Part shown: positions 46,198-56,973 of the stretch, piece after piece
Position numbering within the stretch: the stretch's first letter is position 1
Layout of the letters: each line of letters begins with the position of its first letter
DNA from: Phytopseudomonas dryadis
Lineage (GTDB): Bacteria; Pseudomonadota; Gammaproteobacteria; Pseudomonadales; Pseudomonadaceae
Direction: 5' to 3'
NCBI RefSeq assembly: GCF_004327355.1
Contig: NZ_QJUM01000025.1
Span: 36,014-100,013 of the forward strand
Length of the DNA: 64,000 bases
Position numbers and translations under genes: made by a program
Notes under the pieces: generated by a model
Seen by the model: only the letters and a program-made list of their open reading frames with translations
The model's database searches: none
What the model was told of the DNA's origin: nothing

Positions 46198-46711
46198 AAG
46201 TCGGGATCCGCCGGCGTCTCGCTGCATGCCTGGAATGCTTCGGGTGCGTGGATATGGCGATGGTCGTCGTGGGTATGGCCTGCCAAATGTCGCTCCTCGT
46301 GCGGTGTGTTCTGCGGCAAAAGGGCCGGTAGCCCATGGCCTCGAAAGGCATTCGGTCTCGGCTTCTCCGGCAATGACGGGAAAATGCAAGAAGCAAACCA
46401 AGGCCCCTAAAAGACGCGCGTAAATGACGAGTGGAGCGGTTTTGGCCGCTTTTCGGCGCAGCGCGGGGGTGCGGTATGTCCTAAATTGGTACGAGTATAG
46501 AAATCAGTGCGAATGTTTGCACTGATATGGTGCGTCAAGGGCGCTGGACCGCGTTCCTGGGTCCAGTTGGGGGCTCCGGCTTTCGATCAAAAACGCTTGC
46601 GGCTGGAAAGCTGGACGAAAGAGCCCATGGGGTTTGCTTGTCGTTCAGCCTCCAGCCTTTAGCGCTCTTGTCGGCCGTCCCCGCGCCTACGCAAGGATCG
46701 TGAACAGGTTC
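46198..46711. other. ntrB upstream region
   Basis: 514 bp. The ntrB promoter and NtrC-type site lie at 46494-46534, giving a leader of about 290 nt. A heptad stem-loop (CGGCTGGAAAGCTGGACGAAA ... GTCGTTCAGCCTCCAGCC) lies at about 46588-46665. A frame within 46198-46400 is uninterrupted in phase with ntrB but looks non-coding. Confidence 0.6.
46494..46534 (-). promoter_or_regulatory. ntrBC promoter with overlapping NtrC-type site
   Basis: On the minus strand -35 TGCAAA (46521-46516), 16-bp spacer and -10 TATACT (46499-46494). The palindrome TGCACTGATATGGTGCG (46518-46534) is close to the enteric NtrC consensus TGCACCAAAATGGTGCA and overlaps the -35 edge, as expected for autorepression. Confidence 0.65.
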
Positions 46712-47335
46712 TTAGAGAAAGGGCAGGATACGGATGAGGCCCTTGTCCTCTTCCTTGGGTTTGTCCTTGAGCGGGCATTCCGGGCGCACGCCGTAATCGT
46801 CCTTCTTGCAGGGGTTGGCCAGGCGTTTCTGCGCCAGCGAGATGCGCAGCATGTGGAAGGGCTGGCTGGGGGTGCGCTCGACGATGCGACCCTGGGCGTC
46901 GACGATTTCGACGGCGATCTGGTGCGTGCCCCTGTCGATGTTCTCCAGCGCGAATACCGGGCTGCGGCCGGCGGCGGCCAGTGGCTGGCCGTCCAGCAAC
47001 AGGCGATAGCCATGCCCCGGGTGCAGGCCGGGTTCGCTGGTGGCCGTGACGATCAGGTTGCCGGCATTGTCGCGGATGCTCGCATCGGGCTGCGGAATGA
47101 GGATGCGCAGCAACTGGTAGTTCAACACCGGGCCGGGTTCGGCCATCTGCGCCGGGACTGTCGGTGCGGGGGGCGGGCTCATCCGATTGGACGGCGCCAG
47201 TTGCAACTGCTGGGCATTGCTGCCGTTGCGCGGGCTGTCGGTGAAGACCCGGTTGCCTTCCTCGTCGATGTAGGTATAGACCTGGGCGAAGCCTGGCAGG
47301 GCGATCAGCAGGAGGCCGAAAAGCAGATTACGCAT
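46712..47335 (-). CDS. DUF4124 domain-containing exported protein, copy 2
   Basis: 207 aa. Signal peptide MRNLLFGLLLIALPGFA, then the DUF4124 motif QVYTYIDEEGNRVFTDSPRNG, a Pro-rich linker (RMSPPPAPTVPAQMAEPGP) and an Ig-like beta domain (about 95-180). Function unknown; the second domain resembles carbohydrate- or peptidoglycan-associated beta domains only in a general way. It lies 3 bp after its paralogue, and the pair between glnA and ntrB is conserved in Pseudomonas as I recall. Confidence 0.88.
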   Translation of the reverse strand: MRNLLFGLLLIALPGFAQVYTYIDEEGNRVFTDSPRNGSNAQQLQLAPSNRMSPPPAPTVPAQMAEPGPVLNYQLLRILIPQPDASIRDNAGNLIVTATSEPGLHPGHGYRLLLDGQPLAAAGRSPVFALENIDRGTHQIAVEIVDAQGRIVERTPSQPFHMLRISLAQKRLANPCKKDDYGVRPECPLKDKPKEEDKGLIRILPFL

Positions 47336-47338
47336 GGT

Positions 47339-47896
47339 TCAGTTGGCCGGTCTGGGAGGAGGCGGAGGTGGTGGGCGCAAGGCCGGGCTGCTGGTATTGA
47401 CCCGCTGCACGGTGAAGGTGACGGTGTCGCTCTGCTGGAGCACCTGGTCGCCGCTGAGGACTTCGACGGCCAGGCTGTGTTCGCCGCGGTCGATCTGGCT
47501 CAGTTGCAAGCGCGTGACGTTGCTGGGACGACCGTAGGGTTTGCCGTCGAGCAACAGGCGCAGGCTGTGTCCCGGGCTCAGGCGCGGGACGATGTGTACC
47601 CCCACGCTGAAGGTGCCGTTGTTCGCCCGCAGCGCTTCGCCGTCGGGCAGGTCGGTCAGTGCCAGCACCCGGTACGGCGCTTGCTCTGCCGCTTGCGGGG
47701 CGCTGCTCGGCGGTGTCGCCGGCGCTGGTGGCGGTTGCACGGTATTGGTCTGCTTCAGCTCCACGCTCTGTGCATCGATGCCGTCCGGCGGCTGGTTGGT
47801 GAACACGGTATTGCCGTTGCTGTCGGTGTACTTGTAGATCTGTGCGCTGACGGGCAGGGCCAGTATCAGCAGCAGGCAAGCGAGCAGGGGGCGCAT
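47339..47896 (-). CDS. DUF4124 domain-containing exported protein, copy 1
   Basis: 185 aa from the ATG at 47896 (MRPLLACLLLILALPVSAQ, a clean signal peptide); an ATG at 47944 would place 16 polar residues before it. DUF4124 motif QIYKYTDSNGNTVFTNQPPDG, Pro-rich linker, then a beta domain (LSPGHSLRLLLDGKPYGRPSNV, VEVLSGDQVLQQSDTVTFTVQR) homologous to that of the next gene. A tandem duplication of unknown function, ending in a poly-Pro tail. Confidence 0.88.
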   Translation of the reverse strand: MRPLLACLLLILALPVSAQIYKYTDSNGNTVFTNQPPDGIDAQSVELKQTNTVQPPPAPATPPSSAPQAAEQAPYRVLALTDLPDGEALRANNGTFSVGVHIVPRLSPGHSLRLLLDGKPYGRPSNVTRLQLSQIDRGEHSLAVEVLSGDQVLQQSDTVTFTVQRVNTSSPALRPPPPPPPRPAN

Positions 47897-48101
47897 TGGG
47901 CCTGTCTCCCGATTCGATGAATGGGGGTTAGCTTCAAGCTTCAAGCCACAAGCTGCAAGTGGTAAACAGCTTATCGCTTCAGGCTTGCGGCTTGCCGCTC
48001 AAAAAATCGCCGGGAGCGATTTTTGACGTCGCGGGAGGCGGCCCGCAGATACCGTCTTGCTCCTTGACCCGCAAGAACCCGTCCACAGTCTGGGTGCGCA
48101 C

Positions 48102-48192
48102 GTGGGAGCGTCGACCCCGGCACGATGCGATGGCGGCTATGCCGCAGAAATCGCGGTATGGCCACGATTCGCCGCGGGGTCGCGGCTCCTAC
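48102..48192. repeat. REP-type inverted pair E
   Basis: GTGGGAGCGTCGACCCC at the left and CGGGGTCGCGGCTCCTAC at the right, with GATGCGATGGCGGC and GGCCACGATTCGCCGC inside. Same family as the pairs at 28639-29137 and 38966. Confidence 0.85.
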
Positions 48193-48252
48193 GAATCCGG
48201 CAATTCTGCGCTTATTTGTTGAATCCCGGGTGGCCGCCAGGGATGGCAGGCT

Positions 48253-48287
48253 AAAAAAAACCTCCCCGGCAGAGGGCCGGGGAGGTT
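48253..48287 (-). terminator. Rho-independent terminator after glnA
   Basis: On the minus strand ACCTCCCCGGC-CCTCT-GCCGGGGAGGT followed by a run of eight T, 34 bp past the glnA stop. Confidence 0.92.
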
Positions 48288-48319
48288 TCTGTCACGCCGC
48301 TATGCGGTGTGGCGCGGGA

Positions 48320-49726
48320 TCAGACGCTGTAGTACAGGTCGTATTCCAGCGGGTGTACGAAGGTGCGAACCTTGATTTCTTCTTCGCTCTTCAGCTCGAT
48401 GTAGGCATCGATGAAGTCATCGGAGAAAACGCCGCCCTTGGTCAGGAAGGCGCGGCCCTTGTCCAGCTCTTCCAGGGCTTCCTTCAGGCTGCCGCAGACT
48501 TGCGGGATCAGCTTGCCTTCTTCCGGCGGCAGGTCGTACAGGTTCTTGTCGGCGGCATCGCCGGGATGGATCTTGTTCTGGATGCCGTCCAGGCCGGCCA
48601 TCAGCAGGGCGGCGAAGGCCAGGTAGGGGTTGGCCGCCGGGTCCGGGAAGCGCGCTTCGATGCGGCGGGCTTTCGGGCTGGAGACGTAGGGGATGCGGAT
48701 CGAGGCGGAGCGGTTGCGCGCCGAGTAGGCCAGCATCACCGGTGCTTCGAAGCCCGGCACCAGACGCTTGTAGGAGTTGGTCGACGGGTTGGTGAAGCCG
48801 TTCAGGGCCTTGCCGTGCTTGATGATGCCGCCGATGAAGTACAGGGCGGTCTCGGACAGGCCGGCATAGCCTTCGCCGGCGAAGGTGTTCTTGCCGTCCT
48901 TGGAGATCGACATGTGCACGTGCATGCCCGAACCGTTGTCGCCGTACAGGGGCTTGGGCATGAAGGTGGCGGTCTTGCCGTAGGCATCGGCCACGTTGTG
49001 CACGCAGTACTTCAGGGTCTGTACTTCGTCGGCCTTGTTGACCAGGGTGTTGAACTTCACGCCGATTTCGTTCTGGCCGGCAGTCGCCACTTCGTGGTGG
49101 TGAACCTCGACGACCAGGCCCATTTCTTCCAGGGCATTGCACATGGCGGTGCGGATTTCATGGTCGTGGTCGACGGGTGGCACCGGGAAGTAGCCGCCCT
49201 TGACGCCCGGGCGGTGGCCCTTGTTGCCGCCGTCGATGTCGCCGTCGGTCATCCAGGAGCCCTGTTCGGAATAGATCTTGAACATGGAGCCGGAGATGTC
49301 GGACTTGAACTTCACTTCGTCGAAAACGAAGAACTCGGGTTCCGGGCCGACGAACACGGTGTCGCCGATGCCGGTGGATTTCAGGTACTCCTCGGCGCGC
49401 TTGGCGATGGAGCGCGGGTCGCGATCGTAGCCTTGCATGGTGCTCGGCTCGGTGATGTCGCAGACGATGATCAGCGTCGGCTCTTCGGTGAACGGGTCGA
49501 GCACGGCGGTTTCGTCGACCGGCGAGAGGATCATGTCGGAGGCTTCGATGCCTTTCCAGCCTTGGATGGAGGAGCCGTCGAACATCTTGCCGTGTTCGAA
49601 GAAGTCTTCGTCCAGGGCGTCACGGGCCGGAATGGTCACGTGCTGTTGCTTGCCCTTGGTGTCGGTGAAGCGCAGGTCTACCCACTTCACGTCGTGTTCT
49701 TTGATGAGTTGAATCGCCTTCGACAT
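48320..49726 (-). CDS. glnA: Glutamine synthetase type I
   Basis: 468 aa, the type I beta length. Active-site motifs GSGMHVHMSISKDG, KRLVPGFEAPVMLAYSARNRSASIRIP and VFVGPEPEFFVFDEV; the adenylylation Tyr lies in KNLYDLPPEEGK near residue 398. It makes glutamine from glutamate and ammonia. GGAGGA precedes the ATG. A sigma-54 promoter and two NtrC-type sites lie upstream, and the ntrBC genes lie downstream on the same strand. Confidence 0.98.
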   Translation of the reverse strand: MSKAIQLIKEHDVKWVDLRFTDTKGKQQHVTIPARDALDEDFFEHGKMFDGSSIQGWKGIEASDMILSPVDETAVLDPFTEEPTLIIVCDITEPSTMQGYDRDPRSIAKRAEEYLKSTGIGDTVFVGPEPEFFVFDEVKFKSDISGSMFKIYSEQGSWMTDGDIDGGNKGHRPGVKGGYFPVPPVDHDHEIRTAMCNALEEMGLVVEVHHHEVATAGQNEIGVKFNTLVNKADEVQTLKYCVHNVADAYGKTATFMPKPLYGDNGSGMHVHMSISKDGKNTFAGEGYAGLSETALYFIGGIIKHGKALNGFTNPSTNSYKRLVPGFEAPVMLAYSARNRSASIRIPYVSSPKARRIEARFPDPAANPYLAFAALLMAGLDGIQNKIHPGDAADKNLYDLPPEEGKLIPQVCGSLKEALEELDKGRAFLTKGGVFSDDFIDAYIELKSEEEIKVRTFVHPLEYDLYYSV

Positions 49727-49824
49727 GCTGTCCTCCAGGTGGATAAGGCTCTAACGGTGAGCCCTTCTATATAGTTCGTGAAGCCGGGCGAGATAGTCTG
49801 CCAGGACAACCTGCCTCACAAGAG

Positions 49825-49840
49825 AGCAATTTGCATGCCA
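49825..49840 (-). promoter_or_regulatory. Sigma-54 promoter of glnA
   Basis: On the minus strand TGGCATGCAAATTGCT has GG at -24 and GC at -12 with the canonical 10-nt spacing (consensus TGGCAC-N5-TTGC). The predicted start is near 49814, 88 bp before the glnA ATG. Confidence 0.85.
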
Positions 49841-49912
49841 GTGCCCCGTGATGGGGTGATGCCCCGAAACCTAGCGCTGGCGGGGACTTGCTGTGGCAAA
49901 CCCCCATGCGTT

Positions 49913-49960
49913 GGCGCCTTTGTGGTGCGCGATACTTATCTTGTGGTTTATTTTGGTGCG
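49913..49960 (-). promoter_or_regulatory. Two NtrC-type enhancer sites for glnA
   Basis: On the minus strand CGCACCACAAAGGCGCC (49929-49913) and CGCACCAAAATAAACCA (49960-49944) resemble TGCACCAAAATGGTGCA. The first is palindromic and the second keeps only one strong half. Their centres lie near -107 and -138 from the predicted glnA start and 31 bp apart, close to the arrangement of the E. coli glnA enhancer. The remaining 49727-50057 spacer holds the thiI -10 box. Confidence 0.7.
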
Positions 49961-50008
49961 ACCAAAGATGTCGTGAGTATTTTTGATCAAAGCTTGAGCA
50001 ATTTCCGC

Positions 50009-50014
50009 TATAAT
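50009..50014 (+). promoter_or_regulatory. thiI -10 box candidate
   Basis: TATAAT in CCGCTATAATCCGCGCCC, 44 bp before the ATG at 50058. No convincing -35 at 16-18 bp. Confidence 0.5.
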
Positions 50015-50057
50015 CCGCGCCCCTGTTTTCAGGCCATTGCGGCTGACGCTTGCTCAC

Positions 50058-51557
50058 ATGAAACTGATCGTCAAAGTTTTCCCGGAAATCACCATCAAGA
50101 GCCCGCCGGTGCGCAAGCATTTCATCCGGCAGTTGGCCAAGAACATCCGTTCGGTGCTGCGCGACCTCGATCCGCAGCTGCTGGTCACAGGTGTGTGGGA
50201 TAACCTGGAAGTGAAAACCGCGATCACCGAGCCGCGCTGCCTGCAGGAAATGATCGAGCGTCTCGGCTGCACGCCGGGCATCGCCCACTTTCTCCAGGTC
50301 GACGACTATCCGCTCGGCGATTTCGACGACGTGCTGGACAAGTGCAGGCGCCACTTCGCCGATCAGTTGTCCGGCAAGGTCTTCTCCGTGCGCTGCAAGC
50401 GCGCCGGCAAGCATGCCTTCACCTCCATGGACATCGAGCGCTACGTCGGCAGCCAGCTGCGCCAGCAGTGCGGCGCGGCCGGGGTTTCCCTGAAGGCGCC
50501 GGACGTCGAAGTGCGCATGGAGATTCGCGACCAGCGCCTGTTCGTCATCCATCACCAGCACCGCGGCCTGGGCGGCTATCCCCTGGGTGCGCTGGAGCAG
50601 ACGCTGGTGCTGATGAGCGGCGGCTTCGACTCCACCGTGGCGGCCTACCAGATGATGCGCCGCGGGATGATGACCCATTTCTGCTTCTTCAACCTCGGCG
50701 GTCGCGCCCATGAGCTGGGGGTGATGGAAGTCGCCCACTACCTGTGGCAGAAGTTCGGCCGTTCGCAGCGCGTGCTGTTCATCAGCGTGCCGTTCGAGGA
50801 AGTGCTCGGCGAGATCCTCGGCAAGGTCGACAACAGCCACATGGGCGTGATCCTCAAGCGCATGATGTTGCGCGCTGCCAGCCGCCTGGCCGAGCAGCTG
50901 CAGATCGACGCCCTGGTGACCGGCGAGGCGATCAGCCAGGTGTCCAGCCAGACCCTGCCCAACCTCTCGGTGATCGACTCGGCCACCGACAAGCTGGTGC
51001 TGCGTCCGCTGATCGCCAGCCACAAGCAGGACATCATCGATACCGCCGAGGCCATCGGCACCGCCGAATTCGCCAAGCACATGCCAGAATACTGCGGTGT
51101 GATTTCGGTGAACCCGACCACCAAGGCCAAGCCGCACCGCGTTGCCCACGAAGAGGCGCAGTTCGACATGGCGGTGCTCGAGCGCGCCCTGTCGCGCGCG
51201 CGCCTGCTGCCGATCGACAAGGTCATCGAGGAGCTCGGCCAGGACGTGCAGGTCGAAGAGCTCGCCGAGCCCCTGGCCAGTCATGTCGTCATCGACATCC
51301 GTCACCCCGATAGCGCCGAGGAGCAGCCGCTGGAGCTGCCCGGCATCGAAGTGCAGGCGTTGCCGTTCTACGCATTGAACAGCCGCTTCAAGGAGCTGGA
51401 TGCCACTCGTCAATACCTGCTGTATTGCGACAAGGGCGTCATGAGCCGCTTGCATGCCCACCACCTGCTCAGCGAGGGACATGCCAATGTGCGGGTCTAT
51501 CGTCCGGTAGAGCAGACGCAAGCCACAAGCCACAAGCTGCAAGAAGGCGCCCGATGA
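50058..51557 (+). CDS. thiI: tRNA 4-thiouridine / thiazole sulfurtransferase ThiI
   Basis: 499 aa from the ATG at 50058 (MKLIVKVFPEITIKSPPVRKHF); an ATG at 50037 is in frame but adds non-homologous residues. N-terminal ferredoxin-like and THUMP domains, a PP-loop ATP-binding motif LVLMSGGFDSTVAAYQ, and a C-terminal rhodanese domain with the sulfur-carrying Cys in LLYCDKGVMS. It puts sulfur into U8 of tRNA and into thiamine thiazole. The last about 15 residues (QATSHKLQEGAR region) are encoded by a heptad-type repeat (CAAGCCACAAGCCACAAGC), so the C-terminus seems extended. Confidence 0.95.
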   Translation: MKLIVKVFPEITIKSPPVRKHFIRQLAKNIRSVLRDLDPQLLVTGVWDNLEVKTAITEPRCLQEMIERLGCTPGIAHFLQVDDYPLGDFDDVLDKCRRHFADQLSGKVFSVRCKRAGKHAFTSMDIERYVGSQLRQQCGAAGVSLKAPDVEVRMEIRDQRLFVIHHQHRGLGGYPLGALEQTLVLMSGGFDSTVAAYQMMRRGMMTHFCFFNLGGRAHELGVMEVAHYLWQKFGRSQRVLFISVPFEEVLGEILGKVDNSHMGVILKRMMLRAASRLAEQLQIDALVTGEAISQVSSQTLPNLSVIDSATDKLVLRPLIASHKQDIIDTAEAIGTAEFAKHMPEYCGVISVNPTTKAKPHRVAHEEAQFDMAVLERALSRARLLPIDKVIEELGQDVQVEELAEPLASHVVIDIRHPDSAEEQPLELPGIEVQALPFYALNSRFKELDATRQYLLYCDKGVMSRLHAHHLLSEGHANVRVYRPVEQTQATSHKLQEGAR

Positions 51558-51689
51558 TCTATTGCCCTTTCCGGCGCAGCGTAAGGCGCCGCCGCCATCC
51601 TCCCGACCGGGCATTTCCTGCAATGCCCCTGACGCTTTTTACTTGTAGCTTGCGGCTTGAAGCTTGCCGCTTATTTTAGGAACCGAATT

Positions 51690-53510
<1,821 letters not shown>

Positions 53511-53533
53511 TCCCGGTTCCGGCTGACTGAACA

Positions 53534-53566
53534 GCCCCCGCAGGCTCTCGCCTGCGGGGGCTTTTT
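53534..53566 (+). terminator. Rho-independent terminator after typA
   Basis: GCCCCCGCAGGC-TCTC-GCCTGCGGGGGC followed by TTTTT, 23 bp past the typA stop. Confidence 0.95.
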
Positions 53567-53715
53567 CATGCCCGGCGTGCGGACGTGTGGTTCGGCGATG
53601 CCGTCTCGCAATTGTGCGGGCGTTGGACGTCTATCGTCGTAGAGTCGATATACTGCAGGTTCTACCGGGCCCGATAGGGCGGTATGGCTATTCTGTCGTT
53701 CAGGGATTTTCGTGC

Positions 53716-56700
53716 ATGCAATGGATCTTCATGCTGGGAGGGTTGGCGCTTGGGGCGCTGCTACTGGGGGCGTTGAGCGGCGGGCCGATGGCTGGTGCGG
53801 CGCTGGGTGCCGTGTTGGGCTTGGCGGCCGGGCAGGCTATGGCGCTGCAGGCGTTGCGGCTGCAGCATGAAGCGCTGCGCAAGACCCTGACGGAACTGAT
53901 CGCCCGCTTCAATCATGGCACCGGCGATCTGCACGAACGCCTGCTGCGGCTGGAGCAGGGCGCTGCGGCGGAGCCCGCCGGGCCTGCGCCCGAGCCGGGC
54001 GAAGAGCCGCTGGCCGACACGCCGCTCGAGCCCGTGGCGTCCGCGCCGGTCGAGCCTGCCAAGCCCGTCGTCGAGCATGAATGGACGCTGGATCTGGCGC
54101 TTCCCGACGCCACTGCGCCAGCACCTGAGCCCGAGCCCATCCCCGTGCCAGCCCCGCCTGCGCCCGTCGCGGCGGCGGCACGCGAGGTCGAGCCGCCCGC
54201 GCCGACCTGGTTCGAGCATGGCCTGGCCGCCGCGCGCGACTGGCTGCTGGGCGGCAATACCGTATTGCGTGTGGGCCTGGTGCTGTTGTTCCTCGGCCTG
54301 GCCTTCCTCCTGCGCTACGCCTCCGAACGCGTGGTGGTCGCCGTGGAATGGCGCTACGCCGGCGTGGCACTGGCGGCGATCGCCCTGCTGGCATTGGGCT
54401 GGTGGCTGCGGCGGCGGCGCCCGGGCTATGCCTTGCTGCTGCAGGGCGGCGGCATCGCCGTGCTGTACCTGACGGTGTTCGCCGCCATGCGGCTGCACCC
54501 GCTGATCAGCGCGCAGATGGCTTTCGTGCTGCTGGTGCTGGTGACCCTCTGCTCGGCCGTGCTGGCGATCCTGCAGGATGCCCGCGGGCTGGCCGCGGCG
54601 GCGGCGCTGGGCGGCTTTGCCGCCCCCATCCTGGCGTCCAGCGGCGGTGGCAGCCATGTGGCGCTGTTCGGTTATTTCGCCTTGCTCAACGCCGGCATCT
54701 TCGCCATCGCCTGGTTCAAGGCCTGGCGCGTGCTCAACCTGATCGGCTTCGTCGGCACCTTCGGCATCGGCCTGGCCTGGGGGCTGCGTTCCTACACGGC
54801 GGATCTGTGGCTCAGTACCCAGGCCTTCCTGCTGCTGTTCTTCCTGATGTACGTGGCCATCGGCCTGCTGTTCGCCCGCCGCCGTCTGCTCGAGGCGCCC
54901 GGTGTGCCGGAGGATGGCTCGCGTGGAGCGTTGCTGAAGTGGTCGGCGCGCCAGGCCGGCTACGTGGATGGCAGCGTGCTGTTCGGTACGCCGCTGGTCG
55001 GCTTCGGCCTGCAGTATGCCGTGGTGCAGCATCTGCCCTTCGGCCCGGCGTTCAGCGCCCTGGCCATGGGGCTGTTCTACATGCTGCTGGCGAGGGTGCT
55101 GGCCGCACGCGCTCCGGGGCGGGCCTTGCTGCTGGTGGAAACCTGCCTGGCGCTGGGCGTGATTTTCGGCACCCTGGCCATTCCGTTGGGCCTGGATGCA
55201 CGCTGGACGTCCGCGGCATGGGCCGTGGAGGGCGCCGGTCTGTACTGGCTCGGTCTGCGTCAGCAACGCCCGTTCGCACGGCTGTTCGCCTTGCTGTTGC
55301 AGGTGGGCGCGGCCCTGGTGTTCCTGTACGGGCTGCGTGTCGGAGATAGCACGCTGCTGGCGGGTTCGGCGCTGGGCGCCCTGATGCTCGGCGCGGCGCT
55401 GCTGTTCAGCTTCCTGCAGTTGCGCCGCATGGACGCGGGCCAGGTGCCGGAGCACGAACGCCTGCTGCAGCCGCTGCTGGCCTGCGGCGCTCTGCTGTTC
55501 CTCTACCTGATGGCGCCGCTGTGCTTCGGCCCTTACGCCACGGTGGCCGCCTGGGCCGTGGCGGGCGCGGCGACGCTGCTCGCGGGGCTGTACCTGGGCG
55601 CTCGCAGCGTACTGCTCAGCGCCTTCGCCGTGCAGTTGCTCGCGGGGCTGAGCTACCTGCTGTTCAGCGATACGTTCGAGCGGATGGTGGCTGTCGAGGC
55701 GTTGCGTCCCCTGGCCCATCTGGGCTTCTGGGCGCCAGCGTTGCTGGCCTCGGCAGGGCTGTTCTGCGCCTGGCGCCTGCACCTCGGCGGGCGTGTCGCA
55801 CGCGCCGATCTGCTGCCCCTCGATCTGGAGGAGCTGTCGCGGCTGGCGCTGCTCTGGGGCGCGGCCTGGTGGCTGGTGACGGTGCTGAGCGAAATCTCGC
55901 GCTTCGTCGCCGCCGACCTGCGTGGGCATGTCTTCCTGCTGGTGAGCGTCGCTTGCCTGGCGCTCGCCGTTCCTGGCGCCCTGCGCCAGCGCTGGCCGGC
56001 ATTGGCGCTGCTGTGCCTGGCGCTGATTCCGCTGGGTTTCTGCGCGCTGCTTGGCCTGTGGCACCTGGGCTATCACCCGTTGGCGGCGTTCGGCTGGCTC
56101 GCCTGGCCGGCCGTGTTCGCCCTGCATTTCCTGGCCCTGCGGCGTCTGCAGGGGCTGGCGCCACCCCTGGCGATTCGCCTGAGCCATGTGCTCGGCTGCT
56201 GGTTGCTGCTGGCGGTACTGGCCCTGGAGCTGCGTTTCCTGTTCTTCGCCCTGGCCGAGCAGTACAACGCCTGGCGCTGGCTGGGCTGGGTGCTGGTGCC
56301 ATGCGCTTACCTGGTGCTGATGAGCCTGCGCCGCTCGCTGCCCTGGCCGGTGGCGGCCTATCCGCTGGAGTACCGCAGCTATGCCGCGCTGCCGTTGGCG
56401 GTGTTTCTGCTGGGCTGGTTCTGGCTGGTCAACCTGTTCAGTGACGGTTCCGCCGAACCGCTGCGCTATCTGCCGCTGATCAACCCGCTTGAACTGGGCA
56501 TGCTGTTCGTGCTGTTCGCCCTGTATCGCTGGGCGGCAGCCGGTCTGCCGCCCCTGGGCGTCGAGGTGCGGCAATGGCAGGGAGCGACGCAGGCGGTGCT
56601 CGGCGCTTCGCTGTTCGCCCTGCTGAGCATGATGGTCTGTCGCAGCGCCTTCCACTGGGCGCAGGTGCCCTTCGAGCTGGATGCCCTGCTGGATTCGCGC

Positions 56701-56973
56701 GTGGTGCAGGCCGGATTCTCCATCGTCTGGACGCTGATCGCCCTGAGCCTGACGGTCGGCGGTCACCTGCGTGTGCGGCGCGAGCTGTGGATGGTCGGCG
56801 CGGCCTTGATCGGCGTGGTGGTGGTCAAGCTGTTCTTCGTCGACCTGGGCAACAGCGGTAGCCTGGAGCGCATCATTTCCTTCATCGGCGTCGGGGTGTT
56901 GCTGCTGGTGGTCGGGTACTTCGCGCCCTTGCCGCCCAGACGCGATGACAACGACGCGCAGGTGCCGGCATGA
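53716..56973 (+). CDS. DUF2339 polytopic membrane protein
   Basis: 1085 aa from the ATG at 53716. An N-terminal glycine-rich membrane hairpin (LGGLALGALLLGALSGGPMA), a short coiled coil, a Pro/Ala/Glu-rich low-complexity linker (about 75-165), then about 25 or more membrane helices filling the rest, with the DUF2339 core LLGGNTVLRVGLVLLFLGLAFLLRYA and a closing VVVVKLFFVDLGNSGSLERIISFIGVGVLLL. Function unknown. It overlaps the following DUF3999 gene by 4 bp, a pairing found widely in Pseudomonas. Confidence 0.9.
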   Translation: MQWIFMLGGLALGALLLGALSGGPMAGAALGAVLGLAAGQAMALQALRLQHEALRKTLTELIARFNHGTGDLHERLLRLEQGAAAEPAGPAPEPGEEPLADTPLEPVASAPVEPAKPVVEHEWTLDLALPDATAPAPEPEPIPVPAPPAPVAAAAREVEPPAPTWFEHGLAAARDWLLGGNTVLRVGLVLLFLGLAFLLRYASERVVVAVEWRYAGVALAAIALLALGWWLRRRRPGYALLLQGGGIAVLYLTVFAAMRLHPLISAQMAFVLLVLVTLCSAVLAILQDARGLAAAAALGGFAAPILASSGGGSHVALFGYFALLNAGIFAIAWFKAWRVLNLIGFVGTFGIGLAWGLRSYTADLWLSTQAFLLLFFLMYVAIGLLFARRRLLEAPGVPEDGSRGALLKWSARQAGYVDGSVLFGTPLVGFGLQYAVVQHLPFGPAFSALAMGLFYMLLARVLAARAPGRALLLVETCLALGVIFGTLAIPLGLDARWTSAAWAVEGAGLYWLGLRQQRPFARLFALLLQVGAALVFLYGLRVGDSTLLAGSALGALMLGAALLFSFLQLRRMDAGQVPEHERLLQPLLACGALLFLYLMAPLCFGPYATVAAWAVAGAATLLAGLYLGARSVLLSAFAVQLLAGLSYLLFSDTFERMVAVEALRPLAHLGFWAPALLASAGLFCAWRLHLGGRVARADLLPLDLEELSRLALLWGAAWWLVTVLSEISRFVAADLRGHVFLLVSVACLALAVPGALRQRWPALALLCLALIPLGFCALLGLWHLGYHPLAAFGWLAWPAVFALHFLALRRLQGLAPPLAIRLSHVLGCWLLLAVLALELRFLFFALAEQYNAWRWLGWVLVPCAYLVLMSLRRSLPWPVAAYPLEYRSYAALPLAVFLLGWFWLVNLFSDGSAEPLRYLPLINPLELGMLFVLFALYRWAAAGLPPLGVEVRQWQGATQAVLGASLFALLSMMVCRSAFHWAQVPFELDALLDSRVVQAGFSIVWTLIALSLTVGGHLRVRRELWMVGAALIGVVVVKLFFVDLGNSGSLERIISFIGVGVLLLVVGYFAPLPPRRDDNDAQVPA

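Larger units (their letters stand above)
47897..48319. other. Repeat-rich spacer between glnA and the DUF4124 genes
   Basis: 423 bp. Contains heptad-like arms (GCTTCAAGCCACAAGCTGCAAG near 47938 with GGCTTGCGGCTTGCCGC near 47980), a hairpin with TTTTTGACGTCGC (about 48003-48030) shared with 6493-6520, REP pair E and the glnA terminator. No gene seen. Confidence 0.7.

Noticed and set aside
53761..56766. A 1001-aa open frame on the minus strand opposite DUF2339
   Set aside because: Gln/Arg/His-rich composition typical of antisense shadows; the plus strand encodes a clear polytopic membrane protein.
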